In this document: positions 29,197 through 38,366 of the stretch, in pieces
Position numbering within the stretch: position 1 is the first letter of the stretch
How the letters are laid out: each line of letters starts with the position of its first letter
DNA from: a virus
Length of the DNA stretch: 42,868 bases
Reading direction: 5' to 3' (one strand)
IMG/VR virus record: IMGVR_UViG_3300049856_000157
Span: 1-42,868 of that record
Translations under genes and position numbers: made by a program
The notes under the pieces: generated by a model
The model's database searches: none
Seen by the model: only the letters and a program-made list of their open reading frames with translations
Told to the model about the DNA's origin: nothing

Positions 29197-30776
29197 TTGA
29201 CCGTCTATCGGATGCCGAGGTAAGGCAGTTACGGGCGCTTCCGGTTCTGGAAGCGATGACGTTTTGGGATCTTGCCGAGCAGAAAGGACGGCGCACCGGG
29301 AAGTTGAACCAGGTCGTGCGCTCGCTGGTATGCGCGGACCTGTATTACCTGCTGGTTCGCGTTTGCGCTCGTGTGGACATGCTGCCCTGCGCGGGCCGGC
29401 CGGGGTTCGTCGATAACCAGTTCGCATTCGAGCGCTGCCGGGATGTCGAGTCGAACCCCGATGGGTTTCTGGACCTATGGTCGCGCGAACACTGGAAGTC
29501 GAGCGTCATCACGTTCGGCCTGACGATCCAGGACATCCTGAAAGACCCGGAGACGACGTTCGGGATTTTCTCCCACACGCGTCCGATCGCAAAGGCGTTC
29601 CTGCGCCAGATCATGCGCGAGCTGGAGACGAACAAGGCTTTGCATGCGGCGTTTCCGGATGTGCTGTGGGGCGAGGACGTGCGTGCAGCGCCGAAGTGGT
29701 CCGAGGATGACGGGATCATCGTCAAGCGGAAATCAAATCCGAACGAGGCGACTGTCGAGGCGTGGGGACTGGTTGATGGTCAGCCGACCTCGAAGCACTT
29801 CAAAAAATTACTCTACGACGACGTGGTGGTTGCCGGCAGCGTCACGACCCCGGAGATGATAGCGAAGGTCATGGTCGAGATGGAGCGCTCCTACAACCTC
29901 GGGACGACTCCCGGGGTTAAGCGCGGCGCCGGCACGCGCTGGCATTTCAACGATGCGTACAAGACGATTGCGGATCGCAAGACGCTTGAGCCGCGTGAGC
30001 ACCCTGGGCGTATCGGAGGCACCGAGGACGGCGCGTCGGTGCTGTGGTCAGACGACATCCATCTTGCGAAGCGCCAGGAGATGGGGCCGTACACCTACGC
30101 CGCGCAGATTCTCCTGAACCCGAAGGCCGACGCGATGCAGGGATTCAAGCGCGAGTGGCTGCGCAATTTCAAGCGCATTCAGCACGATTCCCTCAACTGG
30201 TATCTGCTGTTCGACTCCGCGAACTCGAAAAAAAAAGGTTCCGACTACACCGCGGGCTGGGCGGTCGGGCTCGGGAAAGACGGCAACTATTACTGCATTC
30301 CTGAAGTGCGCGACCGGCTGAACCTGAAGGAGCGCGGCGACAAGTTGTTCGACATGCACCGCCGCTACAAGCCGAAGCAGGTTCGCTACGAGAAATACGG
30401 CCTCATGGCGGACATCGAGCATTTTCAGGCGCGCATGGAGAACGAGAACTATCGATTCACAATCACTGAAGTTGCGGGGCAGACTTCCAAGAGCGATCGG
30501 ATCAAGCGGCTGATTCCTCTATTCGAGGCTGGGCGCATCTGGCTACCGGAATCGCGCCACGTCACCGACTGGCAGAAATTCACGGTTGACCTCGTGCATG
30601 CGTTCGTCGAGGAGGAATACTTCCCGTTCCCGGTCGGGTTACACGACGACATGCTTGATTCGCTCGCGCGCATCTGCGAGCCCGACCTCAAGCTCGTATG
30701 GCCGATGGCCGAGAAGCCGCAGAAGGCCGAGCCCGCGTTCCGGGCGGCGCAGCCCGCGACCGCGTGGATGGCGTGA
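29178..30776 (+). CDS. terL: Terminase large subunit
   Basis: A 532-residue packaging motor with GTG start. ATPase part: Walker-A-like SREHWKSSV (102-110), Walker-B-like KKLLYDDVVV (209-218). Nuclease part: WYLLFDSANSKKKGSDYTAG with Asp346 (about 341-360), FTITEVAGQTSKSDRIKRLI (about 427-446) and GLHDDMLDSLA with Asp490/491. Length and motif order are standard. A run of nine A bases encodes the Lys-Lys-Lys in the first nuclease motif. Translocates and cuts DNA at the portal. Confidence 0.93.
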   Translation: MPIQPVIDRLSDAEVRQLRALPVLEAMTFWDLAEQKGRRTGKLNQVVRSLVCADLYYLLVRVCARVDMLPCAGRPGFVDNQFAFERCRDVESNPDGFLDLWSREHWKSSVITFGLTIQDILKDPETTFGIFSHTRPIAKAFLRQIMRELETNKALHAAFPDVLWGEDVRAAPKWSEDDGIIVKRKSNPNEATVEAWGLVDGQPTSKHFKKLLYDDVVVAGSVTTPEMIAKVMVEMERSYNLGTTPGVKRGAGTRWHFNDAYKTIADRKTLEPREHPGRIGGTEDGASVLWSDDIHLAKRQEMGPYTYAAQILLNPKADAMQGFKREWLRNFKRIQHDSLNWYLLFDSANSKKKGSDYTAGWAVGLGKDGNYYCIPEVRDRLNLKERGDKLFDMHRRYKPKQVRYEKYGLMADIEHFQARMENENYRFTITEVAGQTSKSDRIKRLIPLFEAGRIWLPESRHVTDWQKFTVDLVHAFVEEEYFPFPVGLHDDMLDSLARICEPDLKLVWPMAEKPQKAEPAFRAAQPATAWMA

Positions 30777-31051
30777 TGGACTACGCATCATTCAAGCGCA
30801 ATTGGATTCCCGGGTACTACAGTCTTGCCGTATCTACGGATGCACCGAGTTTGCGTAAATTACTTTGTAAAGCGCTCGGCCTGCATTCACCGTATTACAA
30901 ATACGGAAAGGACGATCTAATCCCGTGGAATCACAAACACCTCGGATGGCACTGTCGATGCTGCGATGAACCTTTCCGCAGAATTGTTGAATGTGCCGGT
31001 CCGCGTCCGTCTTTTTGGCACTTGGCGTTTATATGGGTCCAGAGGTTGTAA
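30776..31051 (+). CDS. Small Cys-containing protein between terminase and portal
   Basis: A 91-residue protein; ATG shares a base with the terminase stop, and its TAA shares a base with the portal ATG. MDYASFKRNWIPGYYSLAVS, then WHCRCCDEPFRRIVECAG, a CxCC..C group that may bind zinc. C-terminus aromatic and hydrophobic. Unknown role, probably head assembly. Confidence 0.65.
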   Translation: MDYASFKRNWIPGYYSLAVSTDAPSLRKLLCKALGLHSPYYKYGKDDLIPWNHKHLGWHCRCCDEPFRRIVECAGPRPSFWHLAFIWVQRL

Positions 31052-33435
31052 TGGCCGACTACGAAGCGCCCGCGAACGAAGCCGAGAAGGACGACGCTCC
31101 AGACAAGAATGCTGACGCGAAGCTGCTCAAGCAATCGCGCGAAGGACTGGAGGCGCGCATTGACGCCGAATCGTCACAGCGCGCATTGATGCTGGATGAT
31201 TTGAAATTCGCCACGCTAGACCAGTGGCCCACAGACATCCGAGCAGCGCGCGAGGGCGATATTACGAACGGCCCGCGCCCGTGCATGACGGTCGATCAGT
31301 CAAACCAATACATCACGCAAGTCAGCAATGACATGCTCGTGAGCAAGCCGTCGATCAAGCCGCGTCCGGTTGATGATTTTGCGGACCCGGATACGGCAAA
31401 TATCTTTGCTGGCCTCATCCGTCACATCGAGGATCAGTCGAGCGCGAAAATCGCGTATCAGACGGCCGGAGAATCAGCGGTAACGATGGGGCTGGGGTTT
31501 TTCCGCATCATTGCGGATTACGTTGCGCCGGATAGTTTCGATCAGGATTTATTCATCAAGCGCGTGCCGGATACGTTCAGCGTGTATCTCGGCGCGCACA
31601 TCATGCCAGACGGATCGGATGCCGAGGAGGGCTGGGTATTCGAGGAAGTGCCTATCGCCACATTCGAGCGCGACTATCCGAAGGCGAAGTTGAAAGATGC
31701 GGACTTCGAGGGCCTCGCCATATCAACGCGCTGGAAAACCGAAAAAACGGTGACGGTGTGCGAATACTTCTACAAGAAATACACGTCAGCGAAGCTCCTC
31801 TTTCTCGCCGATGGCCGAACGATGTTCGAGGACGCCTACGAGAAATTGCCTGAGCCGCGGCCTGAAATTACCGGGCGGCGCGATTCGCAAAAATGCAAGG
31901 TGATGTGGTGCAAGCACTCGGGCTGCGAAATTCTCGACAAGCGTGAGTTGAAAGGGAAGTACATCCCGATTGTCGAAGTGGTCGGGAAAGAAAAGATCGT
32001 CGAAGGTAAGCGCCACCTGTGGGGCCTCGTGCGCCCGGCGAAGGACAGCCTGCGCGCGTTCAACTACTGGATTTCGGCGCTGATGGAAAAAATGGCACTC
32101 GCCCCAAAAGCGCCGTTCATCGGCGCGGTCGGCCAGTTCAAGACGATGGGCGACAAGTGGGACAAGGCGAACGTCAACAACTACGCGAAGCTCGAGTACG
32201 ACCCGGTTGATGTGAATGGCAACGCTCTACCCGCCCCGCGCCGCCAGGAGCCGATGCAAGTAGAGGCCGCGATGGTGCAGATGCTCGTCATGCTGCAAAA
32301 CAACGTGAAGTCGTCCCTCGGAATGTATAAGGCGGCGCTCGGCGAGACGGAGAGCCAGCAATCAGGGCGGGCGATCCTTGCGCTGCAAAAGGAGTCCAAC
32401 ACCGGGACGATGCACTTTGGCGAGAACCAGGGAATCTCCGTTACGCATGGCGGTCGCATCCTGGTTGATCTCATACCTCATTACATCGATACGAAGCGCG
32501 TGCTTAGAATTTTGGGGGAGGACGGAAAAGCACAATCAGTGCAGATCGATCCGACGCAGAGAGAATCGAGACGCGAGATCAGGGACGCCGAGGGCAAGGT
32601 TAAGCGCATCTACAACCTCGGGGTCGGCACCTACGACGTGACGGTGACAACCGGCCCAGGATACACGACGAATAGGCAAGAGGCGGCGACCGTGATGACG
32701 GAGCTCGCCAATAGCGCGAAAGACCCGATCGCGGCCGCGATCATGCGCTACGGCGCGATGAAGAATTCGGACTTCCACGGTTCCGATGAAATCATGAAAA
32801 TGCTCAAGGCGATGCTGCCGCCGCAGTTGCAGAGCCAAGATGGCGAAGCCGATCCGCTTGCCGCGGCGATGCAGAAGATCGCGCAGTTGACGCAGCAGGC
32901 GCAGATGATGCAGCAGGCAGGCCAGAAGTTGCAGGCCGAAAACGTGCAGTTGAAAGCCGGTACGCAAGCCGACATGGCGAAGGTCGCGGCCACGCGTGAG
33001 ACAAAGATGGCCGAGATTGCGCTCGACCGGGAAGTGCAGATGGAGCGCGAGAAACTGGCGCGTGAAGCGGCAGAGGCGAACTTCAGGCTCGAGCGCGACA
33101 AGGCGCTTGCGCTACTGGATCTTGAACGCCTGAAACTCGGAGCGAACGCGGACGCGGACTATGACACAGCGATCGCGAAGATCCAGAACCTCGCTTTGAT
33201 CCACCAGACGAAGGTGCAGGCAATCTTCGACAAGGAAGCCGCTGCGCGCGATGCCGCAGAGGGCGAAACCGAGAGCGCGAACGCTGCCGCCGAGGCGGGC
33301 GCGCTGAATCAGCAATTCGTTGGAGCATTGCAGCAGGTAGTCAACGGCTTAAAGGAAGTCGCAAGCGCGAAGAAGTCGATCACGATGACGCTGCCTGACG
33401 GACGCACCGCCAGCGCGCAGGTAACGGTCCAATAG
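31051..33435 (+). CDS. Portal protein (P22 gp1-like)
   Basis: A 794-residue portal, close in length to P22 gp1 (725). I place the start at ATG 31051, coupled to the previous stop, rather than an upstream in-frame ATG. Characteristic stretches: RPCMTVDQSNQYITQVSNDM, SKPSIKPRPVDDFADPDTAN, IEDQSSAKIAYQTAGESAVT and MGLGFFRIIADY. From about residue 600 it is a long Gln/Ala/Lys coiled coil (KIAQLTQQAQMMQQAGQKLQ onward), the P22-type barrel extension. It forms the dodecameric DNA channel and docks the terminase and the gp4-like adaptor. Confidence 0.9.
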   Translation: MADYEAPANEAEKDDAPDKNADAKLLKQSREGLEARIDAESSQRALMLDDLKFATLDQWPTDIRAAREGDITNGPRPCMTVDQSNQYITQVSNDMLVSKPSIKPRPVDDFADPDTANIFAGLIRHIEDQSSAKIAYQTAGESAVTMGLGFFRIIADYVAPDSFDQDLFIKRVPDTFSVYLGAHIMPDGSDAEEGWVFEEVPIATFERDYPKAKLKDADFEGLAISTRWKTEKTVTVCEYFYKKYTSAKLLFLADGRTMFEDAYEKLPEPRPEITGRRDSQKCKVMWCKHSGCEILDKRELKGKYIPIVEVVGKEKIVEGKRHLWGLVRPAKDSLRAFNYWISALMEKMALAPKAPFIGAVGQFKTMGDKWDKANVNNYAKLEYDPVDVNGNALPAPRRQEPMQVEAAMVQMLVMLQNNVKSSLGMYKAALGETESQQSGRAILALQKESNTGTMHFGENQGISVTHGGRILVDLIPHYIDTKRVLRILGEDGKAQSVQIDPTQRESRREIRDAEGKVKRIYNLGVGTYDVTVTTGPGYTTNRQEAATVMTELANSAKDPIAAAIMRYGAMKNSDFHGSDEIMKMLKAMLPPQLQSQDGEADPLAAAMQKIAQLTQQAQMMQQAGQKLQAENVQLKAGTQADMAKVAATRETKMAEIALDREVQMEREKLAREAAEANFRLERDKALALLDLERLKLGANADADYDTAIAKIQNLALIHQTKVQAIFDKEAAARDAAEGETESANAAAEAGALNQQFVGALQQVVNGLKEVASAKKSITMTLPDGRTASAQVTVQ

Positions 33436-33445
33436 GAGAACGATC

Positions 33446-33727
33446 ATGGCAAGTTCAGTATCTGAATCAGGCACGGCAGCGAATATTACGGCGAGCGCGC
33501 AAATATATGACAAGGCGGGCGATCTGCTTGGCATATGGGTGTCTTCGGCATCCGCTACGCCGACGATCAAGGTCTGGAGCAACGTCGCAGCGACTGGTGA
33601 TGTCATCGCCAACACGTTCACGCCTATTGCTAGCACGTTCTATCCGCTTCCCTTCCAGTTCAACAAGGGGCTATTCGTCACGATTTCCGGAACCGTCGAT
33701 TGCACGGTTAGCTGGACTCCGCGCTAA
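33446..33727 (+). CDS. Hypothetical beta-rich structural protein
   Basis: A 93-residue protein with GGAG about eight bases upstream. Beta-rich, Thr/Ser/Val: MASSVSESGTAANITASAQI, GIWVSSASATPTIKVWSNVA, LFVTISGTVDCTVSWTPR. Similar small proteins follow the portal in several podoviruses and may be decoration or fibre-chaperone proteins. Not assigned. Confidence 0.65.
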   Translation: MASSVSESGTAANITASAQIYDKAGDLLGIWVSSASATPTIKVWSNVAATGDVIANTFTPIASTFYPLPFQFNKGLFVTISGTVDCTVSWTPR

Positions 33728-34893
33728 TGCTGCTGACGCGGCCGATGTCGAACGGATTGATGAACTCGGCCGAGTTCATCCTGCCGCTGCAAGACTTGGG
33801 GAGCGGGGCGGTTGATCTGTCGCTAGGGCGAGGGGTCGGGACAGCGACGTTCACACGCGCCACCGCTGCCGCGGCGAAACTCTCTACCGGGTTGTGGAAG
33901 CTCGACGTTGCGAGCGGGACGGCGCGCTCGCACTATCTCGGCCTCAATACGGCGGTCGGCGTTTATGGAGGTTATTTGTCGGAGGGCCAGCGCACTAATT
34001 CCTGTCTTCAGTCGCGCGACATCACGAATGTAGCGTGGGCGAAAGTAACACTGACGACTGCCAAGACTTCGACAGGCATTGACGGCGTAACCAATTCCTG
34101 CACCAGCTGCACAGCGACGGGTGCGAATTCGACGGCGTTGCAGGCCATTGTATTGGCGAGTGCGCTCAAGGTCTTCAGCATTTGGATCAAGCGCGTCACG
34201 GGGACTGGGAATATTTTCATCACCCTGGACAACGACGCTACGAGAACCGATGTAACTGCGCTCATCAACAGCTCGACATTTACGCTGGTGCAGATGTCGC
34301 AGACGCTTGCCAACCCGACAGTCGGATTCAAGATTGCGACGAGTGGGGATGCGATCGACGTTGATGTAGCTCAGCTCGAGGACGGGAAGGCTTTTGCCTC
34401 TACGCCGATTGTGACCACGGCAGCAGCGGTGACGAGAAATTTTGATGAGCTTACTTATACCCTGGCAAATATCGACCAGACAGTCGGAGGCTCTTATGCG
34501 GAAATTGCGCAGAACTGGACGGCGGGTACAAATCCGTCTGGCGCATACATCATCGGTTCATCGACCGGCATAGCGCTTCATTTAACGACAACTCCTGAGA
34601 AGGTCTCGATCAACGATGGTGCCACAGGATCAACAGATAGTTCTTTCACGGTATCCACGACATCCGTGCAGAAGATCGCCAGCTCCTGGGGCGGGACGAC
34701 AATGAAAACCTTCAACGGGGGGGCTGCCGGGACGGGGGCGACGTTCGATGGGGATTTGAGTTTGACCGGCGTAATTGGTATCAACTGCACTGGCAGCGGC
34801 GGTGGAAGCGCGCAGCCATTCGGAACCAGCAAGAATATTAAAATCTTGAAGCGCAAGCCGTCCGATAGCGCCCTGCAAGGCGTGACGACATGA
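33727..34893 (+). CDS. Tail fibre / lectin-like receptor-binding protein
   Basis: A 388-residue protein; ATG 33727 shares a base with the previous stop, and MSNGLMN (33745) is an alternative. N-terminal segment AVDLSLGRGVGTATFTRATA with GLNTAVGVYGGYLSEGQRTN is the repeated opening of phage receptor-binding proteins carrying concanavalin/LamG-like domains; the centre and C-terminus are beta-rich (SIWIKRVTGTGNIFI, KTFNGGAAGTGATF). Predicted carbohydrate-binding fibre. It begins a host-recognition block lying between portal and scaffold genes. Confidence 0.7.
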   Translation: MLLTRPMSNGLMNSAEFILPLQDLGSGAVDLSLGRGVGTATFTRATAAAAKLSTGLWKLDVASGTARSHYLGLNTAVGVYGGYLSEGQRTNSCLQSRDITNVAWAKVTLTTAKTSTGIDGVTNSCTSCTATGANSTALQAIVLASALKVFSIWIKRVTGTGNIFITLDNDATRTDVTALINSSTFTLVQMSQTLANPTVGFKIATSGDAIDVDVAQLEDGKAFASTPIVTTAAAVTRNFDELTYTLANIDQTVGGSYAEIAQNWTAGTNPSGAYIIGSSTGIALHLTTTPEKVSINDGATGSTDSSFTVSTTSVQKIASSWGGTTMKTFNGGAAGTGATFDGDLSLTGVIGINCTGSGGGSAQPFGTSKNIKILKRKPSDSALQGVTT

Positions 34894-35081
34894 CGCTAAA
34901 GCTAGTTCGCTTTAATGAACTTCTCCAATGCCGCGCGAAGTTCTGCATTCACGGCGCGCAGGTGATCGCGCTCAAGCAGGAGCGCATGTACAGCGCGCTC
35001 CTGATCTTGCTGTCCAACGTCTTTGATGAGCGATTGAAGGGCTACGGATACAGGCTTTCTAAAAGTGGAAAGCATTTGTGA
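34890..35081 (+). CDS. Possible coupled small protein (63 residues, plus strand)
   Basis: ATG 34890 overlaps the fibre stop (ATGA) and TGA 35079-35081 overlaps the GTG of the next gene, so both ends are perfectly coupled. Product MTLKLVRFNELLQCRAKFCI and so on, hydrophobic and basic, without a recognisable family. The opposite strand carries a more protein-like coiled-coil ORF over the same bases, so only one of the two may be real. Confidence 0.4.
   Translation: MTLKLVRFNELLQCRAKFCIHGAQVIALKQERMYSALLILLSNVFDERLKGYGYRLSKSGKHL
34902..35075 (-). CDS. Antisense coiled-coil ORF (57 residues)
   Basis: ATG 35075, TAG 34902-34904, on the strand opposite to the late operon. MLSTFRKPVSVALQSLIKDV is followed by ERAVHALLLERDHLRAVNAE and LRAALEKFIKAN, a good coiled coil whose LRAVNAEL motif matches LRALNAEL in the 25985-26242 protein. 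GGGG about eight bases upstream is a poor ribosome site. Protein-like character argues for it; coupling of the plus-strand ORF argues against it. Confidence 0.4.
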   Translation of the reverse strand: MLSTFRKPVSVALQSLIKDVGQQDQERAVHALLLERDHLRAVNAELRAALEKFIKAN

Positions 35082-35341
35082 TCCCCGTTCTTAGAGTGAT
35101 TATTCCGGCGGTCAGTCTAACAGAAACCGAGAAGCGCTTGGGCGGTACAGCCGATAGCCTCATCACGCGAGGCGTGAATGTGGACTACATCGTGGATGAT
35201 CCGACCGGAAACAAGACCGTCCCCATAGGCGCGCTCTTCGCGGCGAGGATGGATCGTAACGGCGTTATTACGCGCGTCCTCGTCAAGGATGCAACCCTGA
35301 CGCCGGATCACACTTACATGGGTTGGCCGATCCCGGCATGA
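35078..35341 (+). CDS. Hypothetical small structural protein
   Basis: An 87-residue protein with GTG start. MIPVLRVIIPAVSLTETEKR, RGVNVDYIVDDPTGNKTVPI and FAARMDRNGVITRVLVKDAT show a compact beta fold. Lies inside the receptor-binding block; may be a fibre cap or connector. Unrecognised. Confidence 0.6.
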   Translation: MIPVLRVIIPAVSLTETEKRLGGTADSLITRGVNVDYIVDDPTGNKTVPIGALFAARMDRNGVITRVLVKDATLTPDHTYMGWPIPA

Positions 35342-35389
35342 GCGCATGGAGCGCAACGTGATAACCATAACCGCGAAAGTAGCGATGCA

Positions 35390-35977
35390 ATGAGTGTCAC
35401 CGTTACCCATTCCACCGTTGCCACGCAACCAGACGAGTCGGGCGCAGAGGTCAACAAGGCTGAATGGAACGCAGCGCATACCGTTGCTGGCCTTGGTACG
35501 GCTGCCGAAGCCGCAACGACTGATTTCGACGCCACCGGGACCGCTACTGCTGCTATCGTGGCGCACGAAGCCGCTTCAGATCCTCATCCGCAATATCTGA
35601 CACCCGCAGAAGGCAACGCCGCCTACGAAGTAGTGGGCGCTGTCGCAACCCATGTGGCGCTTGCTGATCCACACACGCAATATCAGAAAGAATCTGAGAA
35701 GGCCGCGGCGCTTGGGTACGCAGGACTTGATGCCGGAACGAAAGTTCCGACTGCGCAACTCGGTTCCGGCGTGGCTGATGCGACGACCTATCTGCGCGGA
35801 GATCAGACTTATTCAACCGTAACCGCAACGCCTCCAGATATAGCGATCTCGCTTTTAGCTCCGTCCGTAGATGAAACGATCACCGCTGGTTATTCAGCGG
35901 TCGTAGTCCGTAAATTCACCATCGCCTCCGGCAAAAAGCTAATCATCGGCTCCGGCGCGCGGTTCAGGATTTTGTAA
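35390..35977 (+). CDS. Collar-type tail fibre protein
   Basis: A 195-residue protein. Two copies of the fibre motif H-x-A-x-x-DPHxQY occur: AHEAASDPHPQYLTPAEGNA and HVALADPHTQYQKESE, the short repeat that builds trimeric phage fibre shafts. The C-terminus (DIAISLLAPSVDETITAGYS, KKLIIGSGARFRI) is beta-rich. The stop is directly followed by the tailspike ATG, so the two are probably made and assembled together; it may be the adaptor that fixes the tailspike. Confidence 0.72.
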   Translation: MSVTVTHSTVATQPDESGAEVNKAEWNAAHTVAGLGTAAEAATTDFDATGTATAAIVAHEAASDPHPQYLTPAEGNAAYEVVGAVATHVALADPHTQYQKESEKAAALGYAGLDAGTKVPTAQLGSGVADATTYLRGDQTYSTVTATPPDIAISLLAPSVDETITAGYSAVVVRKFTIASGKKLIIGSGARFRIL

Positions 35978-37879
35978 ATGTCTGAAGCAAATTTCACGAA
36001 TATATCGGCAGCCTCGATAGCGACTCCTGGATCTGGAGTCACGGCGCAATTCGCTGATCTCACGGCCAAGAGACTTTTCCAGAGAGATGACACTGGGCTC
36101 TTGATGCCTCTGGTCTCGCCATATCGCGTCAACGTCCGGGACTATGGGGCCAAGGGTGACGGCTCCACAAATGACTCGACTGCTGTTCAAGCGGCGATTG
36201 ATGCTGCTGGAGCGATGGGTGTCAGTGCGCGCGGCGTAGACGTATTTTTTCCCGCCGGCATTTATGCGCTTGCGACTGCAACACCGATCACCGTCAACTG
36301 GAACAACGTGATGCTTGTCGGGGAGGGCTGGCAGTCCACGGTCCTCTATTACACCGCCGGCACCACGGGCGATGTGCTCCAAATCGGCAATGGCGTCTCC
36401 AAGGCCGGTTGCGGCCTGAAAAATATGAGCGTCTGGAAATCGGCTGCCGGGACGACGGGCTCGAATATCAACGTCAATTTCATGAACGACTGCCTGATCG
36501 AGAATTTCGTCGTCAACAACGGGTTCAACGGCATCACGGTCCAAGGCGCATCGATCAAGGTTTGGATCAAGCAGGGAGAAATCAACAACTGCGGCGTGAC
36601 AACCGGCGTCGGTGTTCAGATTACCAACGGCGCTGCCGGCGACACATATCTCACAGATGTCGTGATGTCGAATAACCCGGCGAACAAACCCGCTGCCGGG
36701 ATTCAGATTACACAGACAGGCCATTGTTCGATCCTTCGGTGCAACGTCACGTCGTTCATCAAGGGGCTGCACGTCAACCCGGTCACATCGCAGGATGTGA
36801 ACTACCTCTACATTGACCATACGCTGTTTGATTCATGCGGAACGCACGGGGCGCATTTCAATGGGACCACGGCGGCGTCCTCGCGCATCCGCAGCGTCGT
36901 CTGCGTTAATTCCTGGTTTAGCGGAACGGTAACGGCCGGCGGGTTCGGGATTGAATTTACCGCTTCGGGTGGCGCCGTCGTGGACGGCTTTACCTTCGTC
37001 GGTTGCCGCCTCTTGAATAATCAGCAGCACGGCGCCGTCATTAATTCAGGTCCGACCAACATTTCCTTCACGGATTGCGAAGTGTCGGGGAACGGGCAGC
37101 AGACGCTCAACACCTACGACGGCTTCTCCATCGCGGCCAATGCGTCAGGTGTCTTCATCGGTGGTAGCAAGATCGGGCAAGCCGGCACCGCCGGCAACCA
37201 GCAACGCTATGCCATAAACGTCGCCGCTGGTACCGGGGCCAACCTCGTCTTTATGAACAACGATTGTCAGCCGAATGGCACGGTTGGCACGCACGGCTAT
37301 ATCAACCTCGGCGCGATCACTGGCGGTGGCTGCCTCATGGATAACAACCAGCCATCGCAGGGGATTGCGCGCGGCGATGCGCGGGTGGCGGCGACCGCGG
37401 CTATTACGACGACTGAAACGCTCGTCACGCCAGCGACCGCCTTCTTCAACCGGCTCATGGCCAACGGCATGCGCGCGGGCTCTACATATCGGTTCGATAT
37501 TTGGGGAGCCTGCACAGTTACCACTGCTGCCTCGACCTGGGTTGCGCGCGTCCGGTTAGGGACCGCCAACACAATCGGAGATACGGCGGTGTTGGTCGGC
37601 CCGACCGTCACTAGCGGTGCGGTGGGGACGTCGCAATTTCACATGGTCATACTCATTACGTGCCGTACTGTCGGTGGCGCGGCGACCTTCCACGGCTCGA
37701 TATACGCCATCCAGAATAGCGCGACGCTCGGCCTGATGCCGCAGTTCGCCTCGTATCATCTGCCGACTTTCGCGGCGGGAGTCACGACGAATGCGAACTA
37801 CATCAACGCTTCTCTGATCGGGAGCGCGAACGTATCCATCACAGTGCAGGGTTCTACGATGGAGGTCGTTGCTCCATGA
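35978..37879 (+). CDS. Tailspike with right-handed beta-helix (pectate-lyase-3 type)
   Basis: A 633-residue protein. Residues about 50-80 (YRVNVRDYGAKGDGSTNDST, AVQAAIDAAGA) are the classic opening of Pectate_lyase_3 beta-helix tailspikes. The next ~350 residues show the repeating N/G/V/I pattern of helix coils (CLIENFVVNNGFNGITVQGA, YLTDVVMSNNPANKPAAGIQ). A separate C-terminal domain (about 470-633) is beta-sandwich-like with MRAGSTYRFDIWGACTVTTA. Such spikes bind and often cleave surface polysaccharide, so it is the best candidate for host-range determinant and depolymerase. Confidence 0.85.
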   Translation: MSEANFTNISAASIATPGSGVTAQFADLTAKRLFQRDDTGLLMPLVSPYRVNVRDYGAKGDGSTNDSTAVQAAIDAAGAMGVSARGVDVFFPAGIYALATATPITVNWNNVMLVGEGWQSTVLYYTAGTTGDVLQIGNGVSKAGCGLKNMSVWKSAAGTTGSNINVNFMNDCLIENFVVNNGFNGITVQGASIKVWIKQGEINNCGVTTGVGVQITNGAAGDTYLTDVVMSNNPANKPAAGIQITQTGHCSILRCNVTSFIKGLHVNPVTSQDVNYLYIDHTLFDSCGTHGAHFNGTTAASSRIRSVVCVNSWFSGTVTAGGFGIEFTASGGAVVDGFTFVGCRLLNNQQHGAVINSGPTNISFTDCEVSGNGQQTLNTYDGFSIAANASGVFIGGSKIGQAGTAGNQQRYAINVAAGTGANLVFMNNDCQPNGTVGTHGYINLGAITGGGCLMDNNQPSQGIARGDARVAATAAITTTETLVTPATAFFNRLMANGMRAGSTYRFDIWGACTVTTAASTWVARVRLGTANTIGDTAVLVGPTVTSGAVGTSQFHMVILITCRTVGGAATFHGSIYAIQNSATLGLMPQFASYHLPTFAAGVTTNANYINASLIGSANVSITVQGSTMEVVAP

Positions 37880-38301
37880 GCGGAATCTTCAACGCCAGTA
37901 TCTTCAACAACGCGATCTTCAACACTGGCGGCGTTGTTCCGCCAATGCCAGCCACAGAACAATTCTCCGGCGGTTACTTCGATTATGGCGGTCAGCGCCG
38001 CAGGACTCCGGAGGACTTGCGGAGAGAGCGAGAGCGCTTTGGCATCACGACCGAGGCGCAGCGCGTCATTTCAGCCGTTGCAGCGCAGCAGGCCGAGCGC
38101 CTGGAGCTAGATGCTCATAAGCGCTTCGAGGAGCTGGAGCGTGAGCTAGAGGCGCAGCAGATTGAGTGGCGGGCCGAGTACCTGACGGCGCTCAATGCCG
38201 AGCGCGAGCGCCTAATTACGGCCGAGATCGCAGCCAGGCTCCAGGCCATACAGAAACAGGATGAATTGATAGTTCTTGCGCTATTGGCGGCGTGCGTGTA
38301 G
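37876..38301 (+). CDS. Coiled-coil structural protein with IFN repeat N-terminus
   Basis: A 141-residue protein coupled by ATGA to the tailspike. It starts with a three-fold repeat, SGIFNASIFNNAIFNTGG, known from small phage tail-associated proteins, then becomes a long charged coiled coil (ERLELDAHKRFEELERELEA). Ends VLALLAACV. Probably structural or a tailspike assembly helper. Function not established. Confidence 0.68.
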   Translation: MSGIFNASIFNNAIFNTGGVVPPMPATEQFSGGYFDYGGQRRRTPEDLRRERERFGITTEAQRVISAVAAQQAERLELDAHKRFEELERELEAQQIEWRAEYLTALNAERERLITAEIAARLQAIQKQDELIVLALLAACV

Positions 38302-38366
38302 AACCCGCGCCCAATAGCACCGCTACGAGCGCGGTTCGCTCGGGTCACTGTCGGGAGACAGCGAGA

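Noticed and set aside
35346-35393. 15-codon ORF overlapping the next start (ATGA)
   Set aside because: Too short, no ribosome site; could be chance in a 48-base gap.
35939-36820. 293-residue minus-strand ORF opposite the tailspike
   Set aside because: Arg/Asp/Val-rich shadow of the beta-helix coding sequence, no start signals.
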